Shown: positions 32,679-39,913 of the stretch, piece by piece
Position numbering within the stretch: the stretch's first letter is position 1
Layout of the letters: the number at the start of each line of letters is the position of its first letter
Assembly: GCA_900540235.1 (NCBI GenBank)
Contig: UQEY01000017.1
Coordinates: 1-39,913, forward strand
Source: an uncultured Eubacteriales bacterium
Lineage (GTDB): Bacteria > Bacillota > Clostridia > Oscillospirales > Acutalibacteraceae
Direction of reading: 5' to 3'
DNA: 39,913 bases
Position numbers and translations under genes: made by a program
Notes under the pieces: model-generated
Database searches by the model: none
Told to the model about the DNA's origin: nothing
Seen by the model: the letters and a program-made list of their open reading frames with translations, nothing else

Positions 32679-34079
32679 TTATTTTGTAAAGAACACCTTA
32701 AATGCCTTATACGCCATATATGTGTCAATCTTGCTTACGATTTCGTATGGTGAATGCATTGAAAGAACAGGCACACCGACATCGATAACATCAACATCAA
32801 GATTGGCGATATACATTGCAACTGTTCCGCCGCCGCCTGCATCAACCTTGCCAAGCTCACCGCTTTGCCACAAAACACCGTTTGATTCAAGAAGATTTTT
32901 AACAAAGCTTACATATTCTGCCGAAGCATCACTTGTGCCGCCCTTACCTCTTGCACCGGTAAACTTAGTTACGCAAACGCCCTCATTGATGAATGAAGCG
33001 TTATTCTTTTCAAACTGAGATGACCAGGTCGGGTCAAATGCGGCATTTACATCGGCTGAAAGGCACTTAGAATTAGAAAGCACATCTCTGCCTTCGTAAC
33101 CCTCAAGCCTTGCAAGGTCCTCAATGAAATATTTAAGGTAGCTTGAATTTAGACCTGTGTTGCCGTCCGAGCCTGTTTCCTCTTTATCTGTAAGAACTGT
33201 TACTGCTGTGTACTCCGGTGCTTCGTCAATATCAAGAATTGCCTGAAGCGCAGGATAAGAACAAACACGGTCGTCGTGGCCGTAGCCGCCGATTAAACTT
33301 CTGTCAAAACCGATATCGTCAACGCTGAAAGCAGGAACGAGTTCAAGTTCGGCAGAAAGAAAATCTCTTTCAACAATGCCGTACTTTTCAAAAAGGATAT
33401 TCAGAAGATTAAGTTTTATTTTTTCGCTTACTTCATCATCTTTAAACGGACGAGAACCGATAACTACATTGAGTTCTTCACCCTTAACGATTTCATTTGC
33501 TTTTCTTGCCATTTGCTCGGCACCGAGGTGAGGAAGAATATCGGTAATGCAGAACTTAGGGTCAGCAGGGTCTTCACCCACTTTAACATCAACATATGTG
33601 CCGTCATTTTTGCAAATTCTGCCATGGAGTGAAAGCGGAATGGCTGTCCACTGATACTTTTTGATACCGCCATAGTAGTGGGTTTTGAAGAAGCCGAGGC
33701 TTCCGTCCTCATAAACAGGGCACTGTTTTAAATCAAGACGAGGAGAATCGATATGCGCCGCACTGATTCTTACACCGTCGCAAACAGGTCTTTTACCCTT
33801 GACCGCAAGGATAATTGCCTTTTCACGGTTGAAATAGTAAACCTTGTCGCCCGCTTCAAGAGCCTTGCCGAACTTATCAAACTGAACAAAGCCGTGTTCC
33901 TTTGCAAGTTTAAGTGCAGACGCAGCAAATTCCCTTTCGGTCTTGTTTTCAAAAAGGAATTTTTTGTATCCCTCGCAAAATTCGTCGCAAACTTTGAGCT
34001 CTTCTTCGCTCATAAAATCTACGCCATTTTCTTTTTTGTTAAAAAGCTTTTTTTGAAGCTCTTTTGCTTTTTCGCTCAT
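32679..34079 (-). CDS. M18-family aminopeptidase
   Basis: 466 residues from ATG at 34079 (AAAGGTG upstream; a GTG three codons earlier is the alternative). Zinc-peptidase motifs are visible: SAAHIDSPRLDLKQCP, SVDDIGFDRSLIGGYGHDDR, VLTDKEETGSDGNTG and the C-terminal SMHSPYEIVSK. It removes N-terminal residues from peptides in the cytoplasm. It follows the TsaC/CoaE fusion by about 20 bp and is the last gene of that operon. Confidence 0.95.
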   Translation of the reverse strand: MSEKAKELQKKLFNKKENGVDFMSEEELKVCDEFCEGYKKFLFENKTEREFAASALKLAKEHGFVQFDKFGKALEAGDKVYYFNREKAIILAVKGKRPVCDGVRISAAHIDSPRLDLKQCPVYEDGSLGFFKTHYYGGIKKYQWTAIPLSLHGRICKNDGTYVDVKVGEDPADPKFCITDILPHLGAEQMARKANEIVKGEELNVVIGSRPFKDDEVSEKIKLNLLNILFEKYGIVERDFLSAELELVPAFSVDDIGFDRSLIGGYGHDDRVCSYPALQAILDIDEAPEYTAVTVLTDKEETGSDGNTGLNSSYLKYFIEDLARLEGYEGRDVLSNSKCLSADVNAAFDPTWSSQFEKNNASFINEGVCVTKFTGARGKGGTSDASAEYVSFVKNLLESNGVLWQSGELGKVDAGGGGTVAMYIANLDVDVIDVGVPVLSMHSPYEIVSKIDTYMAYKAFKVFFTK

Positions 34080-34100
34080 TTTAGTCACCTTTCTTTTTTA

Positions 34101-35672
34101 TTAAAAACCGAGAGAATGAAGCATATCTTCAATTTCCCGTTCAATATTGTCGCCGTCATTATTATAAATCACAAAATCGCAATGTGACTTAAAATAATCT
34201 TCGCTAAACTGGGAAGCAAGCCTTTTTTCGGCTTCTTCCTCGCTTATGCCGTCACGCTTAACAATTCGTTTTATTCTTTCGCCCTTGCTTGCAACAATGC
34301 CGACTGTTTTAAAACATTTATCTTCCGCTTTTGCTTCAAAAAGCTGCGGAGCATCAAGCACGCACGGAACTTTTGCAAGCCTTTCGCAATGAGAAATCAC
34401 CGCCGGATGAACAAGTGAATTCAGCTTTTCAAGTTTTGCTTTATCGCTGAAAACTACCGAGCCGAGCTTTTTCCTGTCAACCTTGCCGTCGGTTGTTATA
34501 TCGCCGAATTCCTCAACTAATTTGGCTACCAACTCGCCATCGTTTTCATAAATATTTTGAACCTCTTTGTCGCAGTCAACTATATTAAAACCGTAATCTT
34601 TCAGCTTCTTGCAAATATAGCTTTTGCCCGAACCCGACTGACCCGTCACGCCGAGAGCAAACGGCTTTTTTAAATCAATAACCGTAAATGCGGCAGCACG
34701 GATAAGGCGGTTATATACAGCCATACCCACACCTGTTGTGTGAGGAATACGGGCGTAAACGGTTTTTGCATTCATCTCGTCAAGCTTGCGCAGAGCGTCA
34801 AAAAGTTCCCTCGCCTGCGACAAATCATCGTTTTCCCTGCCGTAGTTAACCCTCGGCACTGTCACTTCGTCATCGTCAAAGCAAAGCGCAAACGCACCCT
34901 TTTTGCTGTTGACAAAATCTTCATATGTCTTTTTGTCTGCATCAACAATAATAACCCTTGCTTTTGGCGCATAGTGCTTATATTTCATACCCGGTGAAGC
35001 CGCAGTTTCATTTTCTTTCATACCGTGGAGCACGGCTGAGGCAACCGAAACCTCGCCTATAACATCCTCAAGCATTTCTTTTGTAACCGCACCCGGTCTG
35101 AGGATAGTGGGCATATCGGTTGCAAGGGTGATAACAGTTGATTCAACACCGTATTCGCAGTCGCCGCCGTCAATAATCGCTTCAATCTTGCCGGTCATAT
35201 CGTCAATAACATATTTTGCCCTTGTAGGTGACGGCAAGCCGGAAGTGTTGGCACTCGGAGCCGCAATAGGGCAACCTGCTGCCTCAATCACCTTGTGTGC
35301 AACCTCATTTATCGGCATACGAATCGCAACGGTATCAAGCCCGCCGCTTACAACCTTGCCTATTTTGTCGCTTTTTGGCAAAATAATCGTCAAAGGCCCC
35401 GGGAAGAACGCATCCATAAGCCTCTTTGCATTTGGCGTAACTTCCTTAACCAAAGGAACAATATCTTCCTTTTTTGCGATATGAACAATAAGTGGGTTGT
35501 CACTCGGTCTACCCTTAGCTTTGTAGATATTTTTTACCGCTTCTTCATCAAGTGCATTTGCACCCAAGCCGTAAACCGTTTCTGTAGGAAACGCAACAAG
35601 CCCGCCGTTTGAAAGTATTTCGCCCGCTGTTTTAATATCTTCGTTTGAAGTTGTTAAAATTTTTGTTTCCAT
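34101..35672 (-). CDS. TsaC/Sua5 threonylcarbamoyl-AMP synthase fused to dephospho-CoA kinase
   Basis: 523 residues. Residues 1-330 or so are a complete Sua5: TETVYGLGANALD, KAKGRPSDNPLIVHI and APSANTSGLPSPTR in the YrdC domain, then a Sua5 C-terminal domain. Residues about 339-523 are a near-full-length CoaE: P-loop GVTGQSGSGKS (341-351), FNIVDCDKEV, LVHPAV and KRDGISEEEAEKRLASQ. The first makes TC-AMP for tRNA t6A; the second phosphorylates dephospho-CoA as the last step of CoA synthesis. No stop or frameshift separates them. The start overlaps the upstream stop (TAATG). prfA two genes upstream fits the common prfA-sua5 neighbourhood. Confidence 0.93.
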   Translation of the reverse strand: METKILTTSNEDIKTAGEILSNGGLVAFPTETVYGLGANALDEEAVKNIYKAKGRPSDNPLIVHIAKKEDIVPLVKEVTPNAKRLMDAFFPGPLTIILPKSDKIGKVVSGGLDTVAIRMPINEVAHKVIEAAGCPIAAPSANTSGLPSPTRAKYVIDDMTGKIEAIIDGGDCEYGVESTVITLATDMPTILRPGAVTKEMLEDVIGEVSVASAVLHGMKENETAASPGMKYKHYAPKARVIIVDADKKTYEDFVNSKKGAFALCFDDDEVTVPRVNYGRENDDLSQARELFDALRKLDEMNAKTVYARIPHTTGVGMAVYNRLIRAAAFTVIDLKKPFALGVTGQSGSGKSYICKKLKDYGFNIVDCDKEVQNIYENDGELVAKLVEEFGDITTDGKVDRKKLGSVVFSDKAKLEKLNSLVHPAVISHCERLAKVPCVLDAPQLFEAKAEDKCFKTVGIVASKGERIKRIVKRDGISEEEAEKRLASQFSEDYFKSHCDFVIYNNDGDNIEREIEDMLHSLGF

Positions 35673-36430
35673 TATTTATTATGTTTACCTGCCTTTGCAG
35701 TAATTATGTAAAAAATAGGAATTGTCAGGAAAATTATCCAAGCCGGGTGCCACAAACTTGCGCCGAAACCTAAAAGTAAAAAGATAATAAGCACAAGCAC
35801 GGGATAACAAAAAATAATCGGCTTTTTCTTTTCAATCGCAATAACACCAGTGTAAAAAAGAGGAATTGTTAAAAGAGTTATCCACCCGATTTTCCAGCCG
35901 TTTGCACCGAAAACAGCGCCAAAAACGCAATAAATAATAACTGCAATAACGGGATAAGACGGGAAAAGCCAGCTTCTTCTTTTCTTCTCTTTTTTCATTT
36001 CTTCACGCTGATATTCTCTTTTATTTTTGTAAGCCTCATCATTTTGCTTTTCGATAAGCTCTTTTTCCCTGAGCGACGGTTCGGGAGCGCTGATGTTTAA
36101 CGGTTCAACCTTGCTTTCAATCTTTTCGTCTTTAACATCAACTTTACCCTCAAACTCGTCAATAAGTTCAAGCACCTTTTCTTTTTCTTCGTCGTCTTTA
36201 TTTTCCGAAACTTTTACTTCTTCGTCAGGCTCACCTTTAACGAGCGAATCTATCGACACGCCGTAAAACTCGGCAAGCTTGCCTATATTGTCAATATCCG
36301 GGGTCGAGTTGCCCTGTTCCCATTTTGACACCGACTGACGGGAAATGCCGAGCACTTCGCCGAGTGCATCCTGGCTCAAACCCTTTTCAGTCCTTAACTT
36401 TTTTAAATATTCACCTTGTTTAATCGACAT
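35672..36430 (-). CDS. XRE HTH protein with C-terminal membrane helices
   Basis: 252 residues. The N-terminal HTH (1-65) is a Cro/C1 type: LRTEKGLSQDALGEVLGISR, QSVSKWEQGNSTPDIDNI. A charged linker rich in Glu and Lys (about 70-150) leads to four hydrophobic segments (about 152-245). Such membrane-tethered HTH proteins may sense envelope state. It sits between prfA and the TsaC/CoaE gene; AAGG precedes ATG. Confidence 0.9.
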   Translation of the reverse strand: MSIKQGEYLKKLRTEKGLSQDALGEVLGISRQSVSKWEQGNSTPDIDNIGKLAEFYGVSIDSLVKGEPDEEVKVSENKDDEEKEKVLELIDEFEGKVDVKDEKIESKVEPLNISAPEPSLREKELIEKQNDEAYKNKREYQREEMKKEKKRRSWLFPSYPVIAVIIYCVFGAVFGANGWKIGWITLLTIPLFYTGVIAIEKKKPIIFCYPVLVLIIFLLLGFGASLWHPAWIIFLTIPIFYIITAKAGKHNK

Positions 36431-36459
36431 ATAATTTAACCTTGATTTTCATTTAAAGT

Positions 36460-37536
36460 TTATTCTTCACCCTGAGCTTTAAGCTTTTCAGCAGTATCGG
36501 CAGTGATAAGAGCATCAATCATTTCGTCCATATCGCCGTTCAAAAACTGCTCAAGCTTATAAAGGGTAAGACCTATTCTGTGGTCGGAAACTCTGCCCTG
36601 CGGATAGTTATAAGTTCTGATTCGCTCGCTTCTGTCACCTGTGCCGACCTGAGCTTTTCTTTCGCCTGCAATCTCGGCGTCGTGCTTTGCCTTTTCAGCG
36701 TCATAAAGTCGGGAACGAAGCACCTTGAGCGCCTTTTCCTTATTTTTATGCTGGCTTCTTTCATCCTGACATTCAACCACCGTGCCTGTCGGAATATGGG
36801 TAATACGAATTGCCGACGAAGTTTTGTTAATATGCTGACCGCCTGCGCCCGACGAGCGGAAAGTATCAATCTGCAAGTCTTTCGGGTTTATTTCAAAGTC
36901 AACATCTTCAGCCTCAGGCAAAACGGCAACCGTAGTTGTCGAAGTGTGAATTCTGCCCTGACTTTCGGTTTCCGGCACACGCTGAACACGGTGAACACCG
37001 CTTTCAAACTTAAATCTTGAATAAGCGCCGTCGCCCTCAACCGAAAAGCTGATTTCCTTATATCCGCCAAGACCTGTTTCGTTTGCGTTGAGAATTTCCG
37101 TCTTAAAACCTTTTGATTCGGCATACATCGAATACATACGGAAAAGAACGCCTGCAAAAAGTGCGCTTTCCTCGCCGCCTGCACCGCCACGAATTTCAAT
37201 AATAACATTCTTATCATCGTTAGGGTCACGAGGCAAAAGGAGAACTTTAAGTTCTTCCTCTATCCTTACCATATCGTCACGGCTTTGCTCGTATTCTTCC
37301 TTTACCATTTGGGCAAAGTCGGCGTCCATTCCGCCCTCGTCAAGCATCGCCCTTGATTCTTCTTCGGTTTCTTTTGCTTTTTTGTATTCCCTAAACTTTT
37401 CAACAACCGGAGTAAGGTGTTTAAGTTCACGCATAAGCTTTGTATATTTTTCTTGGTCTGAAACAATATCGGGGTTGCAAACAAGCTCGTTTACTTCCTC
37501 AAATCTGTTTTCAACCTCCTGCAATTTTTCTATCAT
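36460..37536 (-). CDS. prfA: peptide chain release factor 1
   Basis: 358 residues. The GGQ motif lies in SSGAGGQHINKT and the domain layout is that of RF1 (RIEEELKVLLLPRDPNDDKN, GEESALFAGVLFRMY, DRSERIRTYNYPQGRVSDHR). It releases peptides at UAA and UAG stop codons. ATG overlaps the murI stop (ATGA), with GAGG upstream. In many Firmicutes prfA is followed by prmC then sua5; prmC is not at this position. Confidence 0.97.
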   Translation of the reverse strand: MIEKLQEVENRFEEVNELVCNPDIVSDQEKYTKLMRELKHLTPVVEKFREYKKAKETEEESRAMLDEGGMDADFAQMVKEEYEQSRDDMVRIEEELKVLLLPRDPNDDKNVIIEIRGGAGGEESALFAGVLFRMYSMYAESKGFKTEILNANETGLGGYKEISFSVEGDGAYSRFKFESGVHRVQRVPETESQGRIHTSTTTVAVLPEAEDVDFEINPKDLQIDTFRSSGAGGQHINKTSSAIRITHIPTGTVVECQDERSQHKNKEKALKVLRSRLYDAEKAKHDAEIAGERKAQVGTGDRSERIRTYNYPQGRVSDHRIGLTLYKLEQFLNGDMDEMIDALITADTAEKLKAQGEE

Positions 37537-38309
37537 ATGTTATCCTCACTTAAAAATTTAAAAAATCTTTCTTCTTTTTGTTTTCTTACTTCTTCACTCG
37601 GTGACGAATCAATAAATTTGATATCTCCTTCGTCAATATTGTCGCTTAATAAATTTTCACCGATAAGAATTCGTTTAAGTTGTTTGCTTACACCGAGTGC
37701 ACCGTCAAAAAATTCCACATTGCCGAGCACATTCCTTATACTGTCCTTAATCAGCGGATAGTGAGTACAACCGAGAACTACATTAAGAACCTTGCCCTTA
37801 TATTCGCCCAGCGTTTTTTCAAGATAACTTTCAATCTCATTTTTTTCGCCCTGCTCAATAATATCGGCAAGACCCACGCAAGGTATAAGCGCCGTTTTGT
37901 GGTTGTTATATTTGTAGTAAAGTTTGTGAAACTTTTCACTTTCAAGCGTGCCTTTAGTTGCCATAACCAGTGTAAAACCGTTCGGGTTTTCGTCATAAAC
38001 CATTTTATAAGCAGGTTCAATGGCAATTATCGGCAAAGTATATTTTTTTCTTAAATATGCCGCTGCTTTTGCCGAAGCCGTATTGCACGCAATAACTATC
38101 GCCTTGCAAGCGTATTTTTGGATGAGCATAGCAATAATTTCATCACAGCGTTTTATTATTTCTTCGTCGCTCTTGTCACCGTACGGGCAGTTTTTGCTGT
38201 CGCTGAAAAACACATAATTTTCATTTGGCAAAATATCAAGCGCTTTTGTAAGCACCGTGCTTCCGCCTATTCCCGAGTCAAGAAAACCGATAGGTTCGTT
38301 ATTTTTCAT
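37533..38309 (-). CDS. murI: glutamate racemase
   Basis: 258 residues from ATG at 38309 (a GTG one codon earlier is the alternative). FLDSGIGGSTV, VIACNTASA (first catalytic Cys) and LGCTHYPLI (second catalytic Cys) are intact. It makes D-glutamate for peptidoglycan. Its start overlaps the DUF951 gene end and its stop overlaps prfA, so translation is coupled. Confidence 0.97.
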   Translation of the reverse strand: MKNNEPIGFLDSGIGGSTVLTKALDILPNENYVFFSDSKNCPYGDKSDEEIIKRCDEIIAMLIQKYACKAIVIACNTASAKAAAYLRKKYTLPIIAIEPAYKMVYDENPNGFTLVMATKGTLESEKFHKLYYKYNNHKTALIPCVGLADIIEQGEKNEIESYLEKTLGEYKGKVLNVVLGCTHYPLIKDSIRNVLGNVEFFDGALGVSKQLKRILIGENLLSDNIDEGDIKFIDSSPSEEVRKQKEERFFKFLSEDNI

Positions 38310-38484
38310 CACTTTTTATCGCCTTTATACTTTTTTCCGCTTTTATTCTCGGTATCATAACTTCCCTGCCGCAACCTGTGCACTTTAATTTATAATCAAC
38401 ACCGAGCCTTGTTATTTCAAATTCGTTTGAACCGCACGGATGCGCCTTTTTCATAACAACAATATCGTGAAGTTTGAGTTGCAT
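38299..38484 (-). CDS. DUF951 (YyzM-like) small protein
   Basis: 61 residues. HDIVVMKKAHPCGSNEFEI and CTGCGREVMIPR are typical of DUF951; the three Cys plus His pattern suggests metal binding, though the role is unknown. It is the first gene of the murI-prfA operon. AAAGGTG precedes ATG. Confidence 0.93.
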   Translation of the reverse strand: MQLKLHDIVVMKKAHPCGSNEFEITRLGVDYKLKCTGCGREVMIPRIKAEKSIKAIKSDEK

Positions 38485-38533
38485 TTTATCACCTTTACAT
38501 CATTTCACCTATATATTATCTTTAATTTAAAAC

Positions 38534-38562
38534 ATTATATCACTATAGCATAGATTTTACAA
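38534..38562 (-). promoter_or_regulatory. sigma-A-type promoter of the DUF951-murI-prfA operon
   Basis: On the minus strand TTGTAA (38557-38562) is 17 bp from TATAAT (38534-38539), about 50 bp before the DUF951 start. The hexamers and spacing equal those of ppdK. Confidence 0.65.
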
Positions 38563-38621
38563 TATCAAAATATTGATTGTATAACGCCTAAAAAGACAGC
38601 ATATATATTAGCGGTGATAAA

Positions 38622-38888
38622 ATGAAATTGTTTAAAAGTAAAAAAGCGGACAAAGAAAGCGATGCGTTTGAATATTATTTCGGCAAACCTCGGCTTGAAA
38701 TGACCGGGCGTGAATGTCTTGTTGACGGACTTGAGGGAATAATCGAATATTCGTCAACTAAAATTACGGTAAGCCTCGGCAGTCAGCTCATTACATTTAT
38801 CGGAAACGATTTAAAAATAAATTCCTACACCCGTGAGGGTGCAATAGTTGAGGGTAACATTATGGCTATGGAGTTTTCAAATGGTTAA
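38622..38888 (+). CDS. yqfC: YqfC-like sporulation protein
   Basis: 88 residues. The YabP/YqfC fold is recognised from PRLEMTGRECLVDGLEGIIE and the closing KINSYTREGAIVEGNIMAMEF. In Bacillus this gene is controlled by sigma-E in the mother cell and is cotranscribed with yqfD. Here too yqfD follows with an 8-bp overlap. GGTG precedes ATG. It implies a spore-forming lineage, but not that this strain sporulates. Confidence 0.92.
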   Translation: MKLFKSKKADKESDAFEYYFGKPRLEMTGRECLVDGLEGIIEYSSTKITVSLGSQLITFIGNDLKINSYTREGAIVEGNIMAMEFSNG

Positions 38889-39849
38889 GTTTTTCAGATT
38901 TCTTTTCGGCTGGGTTGAATTCAGTTTCAGCGGCGGGTTCAAAGAAGATTTTATAAACGAGTGCTACAAAAACGGAATTTTAATTCAAAATATATGTTCA
39001 AACGAGAATGGCTTTGAAGCAATCAGCTCAATAAAAACTTACAAAAAATTACACAGAATTGCATTTAGACACGGCGGAAAAGTAAGAATAACAAAAAAAC
39101 ACGGACTGCCGTTTTTGCTTTTGCCGTTTACCAATCGAATAGGCTTTTTGGTCGGGGCAGTCCTGTTTGTATTTATATTTTCTTTTTTTGGTTCGTTTGT
39201 TTGGAACATTGAAATCAACGGCTGTGACAATCTAAGTCCTGATACCGTAAATGCATACCTTGAAAACAATGATTTTAAAAAAGGCGTTTTGTGGAGCAGC
39301 GTTGACAAAACAAGCCTTGCGTGGGATATGACGGCAAACTTTGACGAGATAGCATGGGCACACATCAATAAAATCGGCACTACGGCGCAAGTAGAAATTC
39401 TTGAAAGAAAAATGCCTCCGCAAAAAGCCGATGAATACAAGCTCAAAGGAATAAAAGCAAAAAGAGAAGTTATAAGCGTTGAAGTAACACGAAGTCAAAG
39501 TAAGATAAGTGTAAGAAAAACAGATACTTACCGCACGCTTCACTTTTTCGCAGTCGATATTCCGCTTTATTTTAATATTAAAAAAGGCGATTTTGAAGAA
39601 AAAAGCACAAAATATTTAACGCTGAAAAATAAAGAACTGCCGATAGGAATTACAACGGTAAACGAAACACAACTAAATTGCATTAAATATGACCTGACGG
39701 ATAAAGAACTTTTAAGCCTTGCCGAAAAGAAACTTAATGTTTATAAAAATCAAAAACTTGCAAACTGCGAAGTGGTTAATGAAGATATTTCATATGAAAT
39801 AAAAGATGATAAATGCGTTATGACCGGAAAATATGTATATAAATTATAG
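38881..39849 (+). CDS. yqfD: YqfD-like sporulation protein, apparently shortened
   Basis: 322 residues from ATG at 38881. FFRFLFGWVEFSFSGGF, HRIAFRHGGKVRITKKHGLP and a membrane helix (about 87-110) with WNIEINGCDNL match YqfD. Family members have about 390-400 residues. The usual central segment (PCNIVA...DGVI...G..V..GD.LVSG) that should follow ILERKMPPQKADEY is not found; the text goes directly to LKGIKAKREVI. The end (MTGKYVYKL) also looks clipped, and its TAG lies in a dispersed repeat. It is paired with yqfC as usual. Confidence 0.88.
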   Translation: MVKFFRFLFGWVEFSFSGGFKEDFINECYKNGILIQNICSNENGFEAISSIKTYKKLHRIAFRHGGKVRITKKHGLPFLLLPFTNRIGFLVGAVLFVFIFSFFGSFVWNIEINGCDNLSPDTVNAYLENNDFKKGVLWSSVDKTSLAWDMTANFDEIAWAHINKIGTTAQVEILERKMPPQKADEYKLKGIKAKREVISVEVTRSQSKISVRKTDTYRTLHFFAVDIPLYFNIKKGDFEEKSTKYLTLKNKELPIGITTVNETQLNCIKYDLTDKELLSLAEKKLNVYKNQKLANCEVVNEDISYEIKDDKCVMTGKYVYKL

Positions 39850-39882
39850 TTTGCAATCGGTTGACGGCTACGCCACATTGTA
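39846..39882 (+). repeat. dispersed repeat, copy 2 (overlaps the yqfD stop)
   Basis: ATAGTTTGCAATCGGTTGAC continues with GGCTACGCCACATTGTA, matching the reverse strand of 22193-22230 apart from a 3-4 base core. The TAG stop of yqfD (39847-39849) is inside the repeat. Confidence 0.85.
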
Positions 39883-39889
39883 TTTTTTC

Positions 39890-39913
39890 TCTCCCTCAGT
39901 CAACAAAGTTGAC
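39890..39913. repeat. palindrome at the window end
   Basis: GTCAAC-AAA-GTTGAC follows CTCTCCCTCA. It resembles the arm of a larger palindromic element that continues beyond the window. Confidence 0.45.

Noticed and set aside
38578..38607. Sigma-E-like promoter (GTATAA and CATATATT) upstream of yqfC
   Set aside because: The fit to the consensus is loose and it would leave a leader too short for a ribosome site, so it was not listed as a feature.
1..39913. CRISPR arrays, tRNA or rRNA genes
   Set aside because: No regularly spaced direct repeats and no recognisable tRNA or rRNA segment were found by eye on either strand.

Overview
The window looks like a low-GC Gram-positive chromosome from an anaerobic Clostridia lineage, most likely Ruminococcaceae/Oscillospiraceae. 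The grounds are the YqfC/YqfD sporulation pair, a T-box-controlled trp operon, a pyruvate,phosphate dikinase with a strong ribosome binding site, VanW- and YlmH-type proteins, and large-serine-recombinase mobile DNA. The species cannot be named from sequence alone.

Layout. (1) 0-6.1 kb, minus strand: rmuC, a YlmH-like S4 protein, a membrane-anchored protein with two Asp-rich calcium-type loops, a VanW lipoprotein and glmU. (2) 6.2-9.15 kb, plus strand: ppdK with its own promoter and terminator. (3) 9.15-20.45 kb: an AT-rich accessory island, the least ordinary part of the window. It holds two secreted proteins sharing a repeated beta-sandwich-like module; a parA whose expected ATG reads ACG; a parB cut off after about 40 codons; an orphan lipoprotein; a complete agr-type peptide quorum-sensing locus (XRE regulator, AgrA-like regulator and AgrC-like kinase on the minus strand, and a divergent agrD-agrB pair); a zinc-ribbon protein; a sigma-region-4-like protein; an interrupted reading frame; an orphan MazF/PemK; a tiny protein; and a large serine recombinase. 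(4) 20.5-22 kb, minus: SPFH and NfeD-like pair. (5) 22.2-28.9 kb, minus: trpE-G-D-C-F-B-A behind a sigma-A promoter and T-box leader. (6) 28.9-31.6 kb, minus: two secreted paralogues. (7) 31.7-38.5 kb, minus: a short asparaginase, then a tight operon DUF951-murI-prfA-XRE/membrane protein-TsaC/CoaE fusion-M18 aminopeptidase. (8) 38.6-39.9 kb, plus: yqfC-yqfD.

Main interest. The agr locus includes a 49-residue AgrD-like precursor that is easy to miss because it is so short; its predicted thiolactone ring is Cys-Ile-Ile-Tyr-Tyr. It sits between plasmid-type partition genes and an integrase module, so it reads as mobile cargo. The intergenic segment between the XRE gene and agrD carries a good promoter and a perfect 13-bp inverted repeat. 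The parB remnant and the end of the neighbouring lipoprotein gene lie on opposite strands of the same DNA, which marks a recombination junction. Elsewhere, a TsaC/Sua5-CoaE fusion, an apparently shortened YqfD whose stop codon lies in a dispersed repeat, and several palindromic intergenic repeats deserve a second look.

All calls come from reading the sequence and from memory of protein families; no database search was run.
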